Below, in pieces: positions 55,970-64,000 of a stretch of DNA of 64,000 nt (position 1 is its first letter; each line of letters starts with the position of its first letter). Made by a program: the position numbers and the translations under genes. Location of the stretch: positions 620,001-684,000 of the forward strand of contig NZ_CP113064.1 of NCBI RefSeq assembly GCF_026625805.1, written 5' to 3'. Under the pieces are notes generated by a model. That model was given only the letters and a program-made list of their open reading frames with translations, was not told the DNA's origin and ran no database searches. The DNA is from Brevundimonas sp. SL130. GTDB lineage: Bacteria > Pseudomonadota > Alphaproteobacteria > Caulobacterales > Caulobacteraceae.

Positions 55970-56950
55970 ATGAACGGCTTCATCCGCTTCATCACCGATC
56001 CGCAGAACCTGCTCAGCCTCGGCGTGGGCGTGCTGGTCTTCGCCACCGTCCTGACCCTGCTGTCGTCGATGACCGGCGGGGTCAAGCTGGACAAGCGGAT
56101 GAAGGCCGTGTCCGAACGCCGCGACGAGCTGAAGCGTCGGTCGCGCGCCGCCATCCACAGCGGTCCGGGCGGCCTGCGTCACACCGACGACGGCGGCTTC
56201 AAGAAGCGGGTCGTGGACCGGCTGAACCTGACCCAGCTGCTGGAAGATCCCAAGGTCGCCGACCAGATGGCCCAGGCCGGCTATCGCGGGCCGCGCCCCC
56301 TGACCACCTTCTACTTCTTCCGCTTCGCCTCGCCCTTCCTCTTCCTGGTGGTGGCGGCCTTCTACATGTTCGTGATCAAGATCGTGGACTGGCCCACGAT
56401 GCAGAAGATCACCGCCTGTATGGCCGCCGCCGTGGCCGGCTTCTATGCGCCCAACCTGTTCTTGCAGAACCGGATCACCAAGCGCCGCACCTCGATCATG
56501 CAGGCCTTCCCTGACGCCCTCGACCTGCTGCTGATCTGCGTCGAGGCGGGTATGTCGATCGAGGCGGCCATCGCCAAGGTCAGCCAGGAGATCGGCACGT
56601 CGTCCATCGACCTGGCCGAGGAACTGTCCCTGCTGTCGGCCGAGCTGTCCTATCTGCCCGACCGTCGCATGGCCTATGAGAACCTGGGCAAGCGGACCAA
56701 TCATCCCGGCGTCAAATCCGTCGCCGTCGCCATGACCCAGGCCGAGACCTATGGCACGCCCCTGTCCTCGGCCCTGCGGGTCATGGCCAAGGAGAACCGC
56801 GATCTGCGCCTGTCCACGGCCGAGAAGAAGGCCTCGGCCCTGCCGGCCCAGCTGACCGTGCCGATGATCCTGTTCTTCCTGCCGGTGCTGTTCATCGTCA
56901 TCCTGGGCCCGGCGATCCTGAACATCATGGACACCATGGCCAAGGGCTGA
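55970..56950 (+). CDS. tadC: Flp pilus inner-membrane platform protein TadC/CpaH
   Basis: 326 residues. T2SF domain (about 180-320) with FPDALDLLLICVEAGMSIEA, SIDLAEELSLLSAELSYLP and HPGVKSVAVAMTQAETYGTP. Four membrane segments flank it. Last gene of the rightward pilus operon; no terminator was recognised before the convergent SRPBCC gene 12 bp away. Confidence 0.93.
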   Translation: MNGFIRFITDPQNLLSLGVGVLVFATVLTLLSSMTGGVKLDKRMKAVSERRDELKRRSRAAIHSGPGGLRHTDDGGFKKRVVDRLNLTQLLEDPKVADQMAQAGYRGPRPLTTFYFFRFASPFLFLVVAAFYMFVIKIVDWPTMQKITACMAAAVAGFYAPNLFLQNRITKRRTSIMQAFPDALDLLLICVEAGMSIEAAIAKVSQEIGTSSIDLAEELSLLSAELSYLPDRRMAYENLGKRTNHPGVKSVAVAMTQAETYGTPLSSALRVMAKENRDLRLSTAEKKASALPAQLTVPMILFFLPVLFIVILGPAILNIMDTMAKG

Positions 56951-56962
56951 CCAGCCTCTGGA

Positions 56963-57394
56963 TCAGGCTTCCGCCGCCGCCTTCAGCCGATCAACGATGT
57001 CCTGGTGGGCGTCGCGCAGGGCGATCCGGTGCTTGTCGTGGAACAGTTCGCCCCTCAGCCCCGCGAACTTGTGCGCCGACGAGATGATGCAGCTGCCCTT
57101 GTCCAGCTCCTCGATGTCGATGTAGCGCAGGGTGCGGAACAGGAAGCCCCGGTTCTCGGTCCAGACCAGCCGCACATAGGGCCGCCAGTCGGCCACGCGG
57201 GCCGTCGCGGCTCGCTCGGGCTGGCCTGGAAAGGCCTCGCTCAGGCTCAGTTGGCCGCCGAAGGCGATGGCGCCCTCGACCCCCGTCTCATACGGATTCC
57301 ATTCGCTCCAGCGCGACAGGTCGCTGACCAACGCCCAGATCCGGTCGGAGGTCGCTCGCACGCCGGCGCGTTTCTCGATCTTCGTGTCGTCCAT
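56963..57394 (-). CDS. SRPBCC-family protein
   Basis: 143 residues from ATG 57394; the longer frame upstream lacks family similarity. START/SRPBCC features: IEKRAGVRATSDRIWALVSD, LSRWSEWNPYETGVEGAIAF, RVADWRPYVRLVWTENRGFL and KFAGLRGELFHDKHRIALRD. Binds a small hydrophobic ligand; function unknown. It abuts the tadC stop and lies downstream of a small Cys-rich protein gene on the same strand. Confidence 0.85.
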   Translation of the reverse strand: MDDTKIEKRAGVRATSDRIWALVSDLSRWSEWNPYETGVEGAIAFGGQLSLSEAFPGQPERAATARVADWRPYVRLVWTENRGFLFRTLRYIDIEELDKGSCIISSAHKFAGLRGELFHDKHRIALRDAHQDIVDRLKAAAEA

Positions 57395-57435
57395 TCCGCC
57401 GATCTGGCACGGCTCGGCGGCGGAGGAAAGGCGTC

Positions 57436-57786
57436 TCAGTCGGGAACGACCACCTTCAGCCGCCGCCCGTCGTCCAGCCCCAGACGCGTCTTGACCTCGA
57501 ACAGGTCGGCGCCGGCCGGGATGATCAGCAGTTTCTTGGGATGGGCGGCGTTCACCGCCACCACCCCGCCCTTGGGACAGAGGTCGAAACAGTCGGTTCC
57601 CGCCACCGTCAGCGCGCCCTTGCGCCCCTTCTTGCCCTTCTTCAGGTGCAGATATTTGCGCAGGGCCTTCTTCAGCGTCAGGTCGCCGTCCGGCCCGAAG
57701 CCGCCGTCCAGCTTCTTCGAACACTTGCGACACACCAGCACGACGTCGCGCCACTCGGTCGTCGTGCTCTTGATCGGCTTGGCCAT
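57436..57786 (-). CDS. Thioredoxin-like 2Fe-2S ferredoxin-type protein
   Basis: 116 residues from ATG 57786. Cys at 19, 22 (LVCRKC), 66 and 70 (DCFDLCP) are in the arrangement of a thioredoxin-fold 2Fe-2S ferredoxin (CX2C ... CX3C). A Lys-rich segment (LHLKKGKKGRKG, about 46-57) is between them. VVAVNAAHPKKLLIIPAG follows the second pair. It may carry a cluster or bind zinc; partner unknown. The DNA-binding-like basic stretch is odd for a ferredoxin. Confidence 0.7.
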   Translation of the reverse strand: MAKPIKSTTTEWRDVVLVCRKCSKKLDGGFGPDGDLTLKKALRKYLHLKKGKKGRKGALTVAGTDCFDLCPKGGVVAVNAAHPKKLLIIPAGADLFEVKTRLGLDDGRRLKVVVPD

Positions 57787-57873
57787 GATTCCAGTGTCGC
57801 CGAGCGATGGTCGTTGCACAAGCGGCCCCGGCGCCCCCATCCTGCGACGGTCACGATTTCACAGGATCTTCAC

Positions 57874-59187
57874 ATGCGCCGCCTGTTCGCCGTCTCCACC
57901 CTGACGCTGCTGCTCGCGGCGGGGGCCGCCCCTGCCCAGGCTCAGGCTCAGGTCGATGCGGCGACCGTGGACGCCGCCGTCCAGCGGGTGACGCCCCAGG
58001 TGACGGCATGGCGCCGCGACTTCCACCAGCATCCCGAACTGGGCTTCGCCGAGACCCGCTCGGCCGCCGTCATCGCCGACCATCTGCGCGCCCTGGGGCT
58101 TGAGGTCCGCACCGGGGTCGGCAAGACCGGGGTCGTCGGGGTTCTGCACGGCGCCCGTCCGGGCCGGGTCGTGGCCCTGCGCGCCGACATGGACGCCCTG
58201 CCTGTGCAGGAGGCGACGGGACTGGACTTCGCCTCCACCGCCACCGGAACCTATATGGGCAATACGGTTCCCGTGGCCCACGCCTGCGGCCACGACATGC
58301 ACATGGCCATGTTGATGGGGGCGGCGGAAGTCCTGGCCGGGATGAAGGACCAGATCGCCGGCACGGTGGTCTTCATCTTCCAGCCGGCGGAGGAGGGCGC
58401 ACCTCCCGGCGAACCCAAGGGCGGCGCCGCCCTGATGATCGCCGAGGGCGCGCTGAACAATCCCAAGCCCGAGGCCATCTTCGGCCTGCACGTCGTGCCC
58501 GGCCGTCCGGGCAGCGTCTTCTATCGGCCCGAAGGCTTCATGGCCGCCTCGGACCGGGTCGATATCGTGCTGAAGGGCAAACAGACCCACGGCGCCTGGC
58601 CCTGGCGCGGCGTGGACGTGATCGCGGTGGCCGGCCAGGTGATCGAAACGGTCAACACCCTGACCGCCCGCACGGTCGATCCGACCACCACCCCGACCGT
58701 CTTCACCATCGCCACCCTGAACGCCGGCGTCCGCTATAACATCATCCCCGACAGCGCGACCCTGTCGGGCACGCTTCGCACCTTCGACGTCGCCCAGCGC
58801 GACGCCCTGGTCGCCCGCGCCGAGACCGCCATCGACCATGTCGCCGCCGCCTACGGCGCGACCGCCGAGTTCGGCGTCAAACAGAACGCCGCCCTGGTCT
58901 TCAACGACCCCGGCCTGTCCGCCTGGCTGGCCCCGGTCCTGACCGAAGCGGCGGGCCCCGGCAACGTCAACCCCGCCACGCCCCCAACCACGGTGGCCGA
59001 GGACTTCAGCTATTTCCAGCAGGCCATCCCCGGCGTCTTCTACCACCTTGGGGCCAGTCCTGACGGCGTGGACCCGTCACAGTCCGCCCCGAACCACTCG
59101 CCGGAGTTCTCACCGAACGAGAAGGTCTTGCCGCTGGGCGTGAAGACGCACGTCCTGACGGCGCTACGGTTTTTGGAGCGGAGTTAG
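57874..59187 (+). CDS. Exported M20-family amidohydrolase
   Basis: 437 residues from ATG 57874. Signal peptide (FAVSTLTLLLAAGAAPAQA) then the M20D core: WRRDFHQHPELGFAETR, VVALRADMDALPVQEATG, HACGHDMHMAMLMGAAE and FIFQPAEEGAPPGEPKG, all metal/Cys-type ligands of the hippurate hydrolase group. The small lid domain has DRVDIVLKGKQTHGAW. Predicted to cleave N-acyl amino acids or peptides in the periplasm. It diverges from the ferredoxin-like gene. Confidence 0.92.
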   Translation: MRRLFAVSTLTLLLAAGAAPAQAQAQVDAATVDAAVQRVTPQVTAWRRDFHQHPELGFAETRSAAVIADHLRALGLEVRTGVGKTGVVGVLHGARPGRVVALRADMDALPVQEATGLDFASTATGTYMGNTVPVAHACGHDMHMAMLMGAAEVLAGMKDQIAGTVVFIFQPAEEGAPPGEPKGGAALMIAEGALNNPKPEAIFGLHVVPGRPGSVFYRPEGFMAASDRVDIVLKGKQTHGAWPWRGVDVIAVAGQVIETVNTLTARTVDPTTTPTVFTIATLNAGVRYNIIPDSATLSGTLRTFDVAQRDALVARAETAIDHVAAAYGATAEFGVKQNAALVFNDPGLSAWLAPVLTEAAGPGNVNPATPPTTVAEDFSYFQQAIPGVFYHLGASPDGVDPSQSAPNHSPEFSPNEKVLPLGVKTHVLTALRFLERS

Positions 59188-59199
59188 GCTCTCCATTTT

Positions 59200-59655
59200 T
59201 CAACCCGCCATCCGCTCGCTCAACGGCCGCGCCTTCAGGGATTTGATCGCGCGGCCGATGGTGTCGAACACCGGGCCGGCGTCGGCTTCCATTTCGGCGT
59301 AGGCGCGATCGAATTGGTCATCGAGGGCGTCCAGCAGGGCCAGTTGTTCGCGCCCCTTGTCGGTGAGCTCGATCAGCATGACGCGCTGGTCGTCGGGATT
59401 GGGACGGCGGCTGACCAGGCCCAGCGTCAGCAATTTCGGCATCTTCTGCTGAATGAGCTGGTGCGAGCGGTCCAGCGCCCGCACCAGATCGGCGATGGAG
59501 ACGGGGCCCAGGGTCTCGATGGCGGCCATCAAGGACGATGACTTGACCGGAATGACGATGCCGGCGCGCTGAAACACCTCGGCCGACTGTTGCTCGATCA
59601 GTTCGCTCAACTGCTCGCTGAGACGGCCCAGGAAGGTTCGGTTCAGCTCGATCAT
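59200..59655 (-). CDS. MarR-family transcriptional regulator
   Basis: 151 residues from ATG 59655. Winged helix: SSLMAAIETLGPVSIADLVR, SHQLIQQKMPKLLTLGLVSR and RPNPDDQRVMLIELTDKGRE. It is 14 bp downstream of the S41 protease on the same strand and presumably cotranscribed. The 52-bp palindrome upstream of the protease is the likely operator (inference). The stop lies close to the M20 hydrolase stop. Confidence 0.87.
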   Translation of the reverse strand: MIELNRTFLGRLSEQLSELIEQQSAEVFQRAGIVIPVKSSSLMAAIETLGPVSIADLVRALDRSHQLIQQKMPKLLTLGLVSRRPNPDDQRVMLIELTDKGREQLALLDALDDQFDRAYAEMEADAGPVFDTIGRAIKSLKARPLSERMAG

Positions 59656-59669
59656 TCGTCCAACAGCTC

Positions 59670-60962
59670 TCAATCCAGACGGCGATAGACAGCCTTCTCG
59701 CCGGATTTCCACACGCGCTCCAGGCTGGAGACGACGCCGTTTTTGCGTACCACCCGGAACCGGTAATCGTCCGTCCCCTGTACCGCAAACAGATCCTCGC
59801 CGATCGGATCCAGCGCGAGAACGGAGTGGTCGCGCCAGTGGTAGGCCAGGCCGGTCCGGGTGCGAACGAGGGTTCGACCTTCATAGGCTCCGGCCGCAGC
59901 GTCCAAGTCCGTAGAATTGATGGCCTCGCCCGAGAGCGCGAAGGCGACCGGGACCAGAGACCATTGCGCGTCCTTGTCGCCTGCGTCCGCCCGGTTCTGA
60001 AGCAGGAACTTCTGCGCCGTCAGCAGGGCGTCCGAAGCCGGTACGGCGAGGTCGGGGATCACGCCGACGCCCTCGAAATCCTGCCCCTTGATCGGATCGC
60101 GGATCTGGCCGATCGGCACCTGAAGCATAAAGCGATCGTTCACCGGCACGCGGGTTACTGGATGGGCGCCGCCCGCCGTTCGTTCACCGATCACGGTAGC
60201 GCGGCCCAGGCGTTGCAGCGAGAACGCCATCCATTCGGCCGCAGAGAACGAAGTCGATCCCGTCAGCACCACGACCGGAACCGTCCCCGACCTCTGGCCC
60301 TGCACGGCGGCCAGGCTCCACTGGCCGCGTTCCACGCGCGTGCCGCTGTCGTTGTAATTATAGTCGAAGAATTCCTGTTCCTTGCCGGCGGGGTAGAGGT
60401 AGCTCATCAGGAACTGGGCCATCTCCAGCACGCCGCCGTTGTTGTAGCGAAGGTCGAAGATGATCCCCTTGGCCCCCTCGGCAAAGCGCATGGCTCCGAC
60501 GGCCGTATCCTGGGCGTACTGAGGGTCGGCGAAGAAGTCGAAGCGGATATAGGCGATATCTCCGTCCAGCCGCCGGGCGTCGCGAAATCCGAAATTGGCC
60601 GCCTGTTCGAAGTCGCGCCGGGCCTGGGTCGTCGCGTCGCCTTCGGCTTTCGAAAGGCGGGCGGCGACGACCTCGTCGGGATCGAAGGCGATGGAGAAAT
60701 GCTGGTCGTTGCTGGCCTTGACCAGCCCCTGCGAGAGGCTTTCCGCGAACGCCTTGCTCTCGACCGGCTCGGCACGAACCCGTGTGGCCAGTTCGGCGGA
60801 AAGCGCGGGGACACGGTCGGGATAGACGTAGTTCTGCCGCAGCGTGGTTTCGAGTTGGGACACGACCTCACGCTGCGCCCCTTGATCCAGCGTCTGGGCG
60901 GAGACTGAGGTCGGGGCCAGAGCGGCGACGGCGAACAAGGAGAGAGCAAACCGTGAGAACAT
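59670..60962 (-). CDS. S41-family serine peptidase, exported
   Basis: 430 residues from ATG 60962; the in-frame ATG at 60965 is equally possible. Signal peptide FALSLFAVAALAPTSVSAQ. S41 domain: FDLRYNNGGVLEMAQFLMSY, VVLTGSTSFSAAEWMAFSLQ (nucleophile Ser), VIGERTAGGAHPVTRVPV and GVIPDLAVPASDALLTAQKF. No PDZ domain is evident. C-terminal region (about 340-430) is a small beta domain with repeated Arg/Tyr pairs. The start lies inside a 52-bp palindrome. Confidence 0.9.
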   Translation of the reverse strand: MFSRFALSLFAVAALAPTSVSAQTLDQGAQREVVSQLETTLRQNYVYPDRVPALSAELATRVRAEPVESKAFAESLSQGLVKASNDQHFSIAFDPDEVVAARLSKAEGDATTQARRDFEQAANFGFRDARRLDGDIAYIRFDFFADPQYAQDTAVGAMRFAEGAKGIIFDLRYNNGGVLEMAQFLMSYLYPAGKEQEFFDYNYNDSGTRVERGQWSLAAVQGQRSGTVPVVVLTGSTSFSAAEWMAFSLQRLGRATVIGERTAGGAHPVTRVPVNDRFMLQVPIGQIRDPIKGQDFEGVGVIPDLAVPASDALLTAQKFLLQNRADAGDKDAQWSLVPVAFALSGEAINSTDLDAAAGAYEGRTLVRTRTGLAYHWRDHSVLALDPIGEDLFAVQGTDDYRFRVVRKNGVVSSLERVWKSGEKAVYRRLD

Positions 60963-61014
60963 CATCGACCCATCATGAAACATATTGCGCAATATGTTTC
61001 ATGATGGGTCGATG
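60963..61014. promoter_or_regulatory. Perfect 52-bp palindrome over the S41/MarR promoter
   Basis: Left half 60963-60988 and right half 60989-61014 are exact reverse complements; the core is ACATATTGCGCAATATGT. On the leftward strand TTGACA (61018-61013) and CATATT (60996-60991) are 16 bp apart, so the palindrome covers the -10, the start site and the first codon. It would be a strong repressor site for the cotranscribed MarR protein. Confidence 0.8.
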
Positions 61015-61068
61015 TCAATCCGCATTGGCCGGTTGTGGTGCATTTGGGGGCGATGACCGCCGTGTGGA

Positions 61069-62256
61069 CTATAGCCGCTCGAACACCGTCTCGATCACCC
61101 GGCGATAGACCGCCGTCAGGGTCTCCAGCTCCGCCGTCGGCACTCGTTCGTCGATCTGGTGCATGGTCTGGCCGACCAGGCCCAGTTCCAGCACCGGGCA
61201 CAGGGCGCGGATGAAGCGGGCGTCGGAGGTGCCGCCGGTGGTCGAGGCCTCGGGCCGGCGGCCGGCGACGGCCTCGACCGCGTCCTGCACCGCCGCGACG
61301 AAGACGCCGGGCTCGGTCAGGAAGGCCTCGCCCGAACACAGGTGCTCCAGGGTGATCTGCAGCCCGGTCTCGGCCTGCATGGCGCCGGCCTCGCGGTTCA
61401 GCCAGTCGATCAGGCCGTCCCCCGTATGGCTGGGGTTGAAGCGGATGTTCAGCCGCGCCTTGGCCTCGGCCGGAATGATGTTGGTCGCCGGATTGCCGAT
61501 GTCGATGCTGGTGATCTCCAGGTTCGACGGCGGGAAACCCTCATAGCCGTCGTCCAGCACATGGTCGTTCAGCCGGCTCATCAGCCGGGCGATCACCGGC
61601 GCCGGATTGGCCGCCCGTTCGGGATAGGCGACGTGGCCCTGTTTGCCCGTGACCGTGATCCAGGTGTTCAGCGAGCCGCGCCGCCCGACCTTGATCATGT
61701 CGCCCAGATGCTGCGACGACGAGGGTTCGCCGACCACGCAGGCGTCGATCACCTCGCCCTCGGCCATCAGCGTCTCGACCACCCGTTTGGTGCCGTGAAG
61801 CGCCGGACCTTCCTCGTCCCCGGTGATCAGGAAGGAGAGGGAGCCTTCGACCTCTCCCTCGGCGAGGATCTGGGACACGGCGGCGACCCAGGCGGCGATC
61901 CCGCCCTTCATGTCCACCGCGCCCCGGCCGTACAGGACGCCGTCCTTGACCTCGGCGGTGAAGGGTTGCGACGACCACTGTTCCGACGGCCCGGTCGGCA
62001 CCACGTCCGTATGGCCGGCGAAACACAGATTGGGCGAGGCGGTCCCGCGCCGCGCATACAGGTTCTCGATCCGCGCATGGACCCCTTCGCCCCCCGGACC
62101 TTCGAAGGCCAGCCGGCGGCAGGTGAAGCCCAGGGTCGTCAGATGGCGTTCCAGCACATCCATGGCCCCCTCGTCGGCGGGGGTGACGGACGGAATACGG
62201 ATCAGATCGCGGGTCAGTTCGACAGGATCGATCACAGGAGTTGATGCGCGGCTCAT
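61069..62256 (-). CDS. dapE: Succinyl-diaminopimelate desuccinylase
   Basis: 395 residues from ATG 62256 (MSRASTPVIDPVELTRDLI). Motifs: LCFAGHTDVVPTGPSEQW, YGRGAVDMKGGIAAWV, SFLITGDEEGPALHGTKRV and KVGRRGSLNTWITVTGKQGH, the M20A metal ligands. It makes LL-diaminopimelate for lysine and peptidoglycan. It diverges from the MFS gene at its 5' end and converges towards the MarR/S41 unit's promoter region. Confidence 0.95.
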   Translation of the reverse strand: MSRASTPVIDPVELTRDLIRIPSVTPADEGAMDVLERHLTTLGFTCRRLAFEGPGGEGVHARIENLYARRGTASPNLCFAGHTDVVPTGPSEQWSSQPFTAEVKDGVLYGRGAVDMKGGIAAWVAAVSQILAEGEVEGSLSFLITGDEEGPALHGTKRVVETLMAEGEVIDACVVGEPSSSQHLGDMIKVGRRGSLNTWITVTGKQGHVAYPERAANPAPVIARLMSRLNDHVLDDGYEGFPPSNLEITSIDIGNPATNIIPAEAKARLNIRFNPSHTGDGLIDWLNREAGAMQAETGLQITLEHLCSGEAFLTEPGVFVAAVQDAVEAVAGRRPEASTTGGTSDARFIRALCPVLELGLVGQTMHQIDERVPTAELETLTAVYRRVIETVFERL

Positions 62257-62339
62257 GCGCCTATGCTTTAGGGACATCGCACGAAGATCGCTACGTCCAC
62301 CGTGACGGTTCGCCCTATACGAAGGCCTCCCCGAAGACC

Positions 62340-63605
62340 GTGACCTCAGACTCCACCGACACCGCCCCCTCCAGTCCCCCCTCCAGTCCGTGGGGCATCC
62401 GCGATTTCCGCCTGCTGTGGTTCGGCCGCGTGGTCGCCGTGCTGGCGATCCAGATCCAGTCCTCGGCCCTGTTGTGGCAGGTCTATGAGATCGCCCGGCG
62501 CGACCATCCGATTGAGCAGGCCAGCCTGTATCTGGGCCTGGTCGGCCTGTGTCAGTTCCTGCCGCTGCTGGCCTTCACCCTGCCGGCCGGGGCCATGGCC
62601 GATCGGCGTGATCGCAAGCAGACGGTATGGATCTCCATCCTGGTCGAGGCGGCCTGCGCCGGGTCGTTCCTGGCCATGGCCCTGCACGGAAACCCGCCCC
62701 TGTGGGGCCTGTTGGCGGTCGCGGCCCTGTTCGGCGCGGCGCGGGCCTTCCTGGCGCCGGCCAGCCAGGCCTTCCTGCCGATGGTGGTGGGTCGCAAGGC
62801 CCTCCCGCCCGCCATCGCGGCCCAGTCCATCGCCTTCCAGACCGGGGCCATCGCCGGCCCGGCCCTGGGCGGGGTGATCGTCGGGGTCAATGTGCCCCTG
62901 GCCTATGCGGTGTCGCTGGGCATGTTCCTTTTGGCGGTCGCGGCCTTCATCCTGATCCGCACCAGCGGCAAGCCCGCGCCCCAGGCCAATCCCCTGTCGC
63001 CCATCGACTCGGTCAAGGAGGGCCTGGCCTATGTGTGGAAGACCAAGATCGTCCTGGGCGCCATATCCCTGGACCTGGTCGTGGTCCTGTTCGCCGGCGT
63101 GGCCCTGCTGACGCCGATCTTCGCGCGCGACATCCTCCACGTCGGGCCCCAGGGGTTCGGCCTGTTGCGGGCCTCGTTCGGGGTCGGCGCCATGGCGGTG
63201 GCCATCTATCTGAGCCGTTACCCCATCGTGCGGCACGGCGGCCGGTGGATGTTCGCGGCGGTGGCGGTGTTCGGCCTGTGCACCCTGACCTTCGGCCTGT
63301 CCAAGATCGTCTGGCTCAGCGCCCTGGCCCTGCTGATCGGCGGCGGCGCGGACATGATCAGCGTCAATATCCGCCAGACCCTGATCCAGCTGGCCACGCC
63401 CGACCATATGCGCGGCCGGGTCTCGTCGGTGTCGATGCTGTTCATCGGCGCCTCGAACGAGCTGGGCGAGGCCTATTCCGGGGTCATGGTGCGGATGCTG
63501 GGCGCGGTCGGGGCGGCGGTGTTCGGCGGCTTCGGCGCCCTGGCGGCGACCGGCGCCTGGTCGGCGATGTTCCCCGGGCTGCGGAAGGCGGATCGGCTGA
63601 CGTGA
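62340..63605 (+). CDS. MFS transporter, enterobactin-exporter-like (MFS_3)
   Basis: 421 residues from GTG 62340 (VTSDSTDTAP); the frame is open further upstream but lacks similarity. 12 membrane segments: RDFRLLWFGRVVAVLAIQIQ, FTLPAGAMADRRDRKQTVWI, FGAARAFLAPASQAFLPMVV and IRQTLIQLATPDHMRGRVSS. The EntS/MFS_3 group exports siderophores or other compounds. A long hairpin follows the stop. Start uncertain. Confidence 0.88.
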   Translation: MTSDSTDTAPSSPPSSPWGIRDFRLLWFGRVVAVLAIQIQSSALLWQVYEIARRDHPIEQASLYLGLVGLCQFLPLLAFTLPAGAMADRRDRKQTVWISILVEAACAGSFLAMALHGNPPLWGLLAVAALFGAARAFLAPASQAFLPMVVGRKALPPAIAAQSIAFQTGAIAGPALGGVIVGVNVPLAYAVSLGMFLLAVAAFILIRTSGKPAPQANPLSPIDSVKEGLAYVWKTKIVLGAISLDLVVVLFAGVALLTPIFARDILHVGPQGFGLLRASFGVGAMAVAIYLSRYPIVRHGGRWMFAAVAVFGLCTLTFGLSKIVWLSALALLIGGGADMISVNIRQTLIQLATPDHMRGRVSSVSMLFIGASNELGEAYSGVMVRMLGAVGAAVFGGFGALAATGAWSAMFPGLRKADRLT

Positions 63606-63612
63606 GTGGGGA

Positions 63613-63708
63613 GTGAGCGAGGGGTGCTAGTGAGCAAGGGGTGAGCGAAGAGGAGTGCGGCGTCTGCCACATCGGCTCACCTCTTGCTCACTAGCACCCC
63701 TCGCTCAC
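63613..63708. repeat. Near-perfect 34-bp-arm hairpin between convergent genes
   Basis: Arms 63613-63646 and 63675-63708 pair at 33 of 34 positions around a 28-nt loop. The arms are made of GTGAGCGAGGGGTGCTAG-like units, so each arm is itself quasi-repetitive. It lies between the MFS and dcd stops and could terminate both. A related but more degenerate hairpin is at 6504-6615. Confidence 0.85.
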
Positions 63709-63714
63709 CCGACC

Positions 63715-64000
63715 TCACCACACCCTGAAATGCTTCGACAGTTTCAGGCCCTGGTTCTGATAGTGGCTGCCGCTTTCGCCATACAGGCGGCTGGGGCGTT
63801 CGGTCAGGGGTTCGTAGACCAGGCGGGCGACGATCTGGCCGTGTTCCAGCAGGAAGGGGGTGTCGTGGGTGCGGACCTCCAGCACCCCCTTAGACCCCGC
63901 GCCATGCGCCTCGTCCGTGCCGAAGCCAGGGTCGAAGAAGCCGGCGTAGTGGACGCGGAACTCGCCCACCGACGGATCGATGGGGGTCATTTCGGCGGCC
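63715..64000 (-). CDS. dcd: dCTP deaminase, C-terminal part (partial)
   Basis: The frame stays open through the window edge (a Met at 63990 is internal). VHYAGFFDPGFG, EVRTHDTPFLLEHGQIVARL and a C-terminal GSHYQNQGLKLSKHFRVW match the long alphaproteobacterial dCTP deaminase, in which this is the second trimer-domain segment. It supplies dUTP for dTMP synthesis. About 95 residues are visible. Confidence 0.85.
   Translation of the reverse strand, partial: AAEMTPIDPSVGEFRVHYAGFFDPGFGTDEAHGAGSKGVLEVRTHDTPFLLEHGQIVARLVYEPLTERPSRLYGESGSHYQNQGLKLSKHFRVW

Overview
The window is high-GC alphaproteobacterial chromosome and looks like Caulobacteraceae, most likely Brevundimonas or a close relative (inference; no marker rRNA is present). 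The pointers are a Tad/Cpa-type Flp pilus locus in Caulobacter order, a near-consensus CtrA box and GANTC sites in that locus, a TetR/TonB-receptor/MFS cluster, the ispG-rodZ-ptsP-lysC-ubiG neighbourhood, and short palindromic intergenic repeats. No tRNA, rRNA, CRISPR array, riboswitch or replication origin was recognised.

Layout. 1-6.5 kb: end of an unknown gene, a membrane LytTR regulator, a DUF2306 membrane protein, then TetR diverging from a TonB-dependent receptor and an MFS carrier. 6.7-15.1 kb: TCA-cycle block sucC, sucD, odhA, sucB; sucC and sucD are separated by an exported protein of unknown function and a RHH/PIN toxin-antitoxin pair. 15.3-20.4 kb: small membrane protein, prfA, an Rrf2 regulator with a TSUP anion transporter, and a lower-GC two-gene CsgG-like unit. 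20.4-27.4 kb: ispG, rodZ-like, ptsP, lysC and divergent ubiG. 27.4-28.7 kb: an IS5-family insertion inside a palindromic repeat. 28.7-45.9 kb: OPT transporter, PAP2 phosphatase, mutM, enoyl-CoA hydratase, alpha/beta hydrolase, recQ, an NDUFA9-like protein, M1 peptidase, MFS exporter, AMP nucleosidase, a membrane-protein/winged-helix pair, a tyrosine phosphatase and pabB. 46-57 kb: Flp pilus genes: a leftward tadE-like pair plus a CpaC-N-like protein, and rightward pilA, cpaA, cpaB-F, tadB, tadC. 57-64 kb: SRPBCC protein, small Fe-S-like protein, exported M20 hydrolase, MarR plus S41 protease, dapE, MFS, and the 3' end of dcd.

The most notable non-coding structure is a perfect 52-bp palindrome over the S41/MarR promoter. 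A roughly 146-151-bp dispersed element bounded by hairpins occurs four times; one copy is split by the IS, and two copies lie in opposite orientation flanking 37.8-42.7 kb. There are also two very long intergenic hairpins built from GAGTGGC/GTGAGCG-like units. Several dyads sit where cognate regulators would act (Rrf2, winged-helix, TetR, MarR). Start codons were reassigned by Shine-Dalgarno sequence and family N-termini where the longest frame seemed too long.
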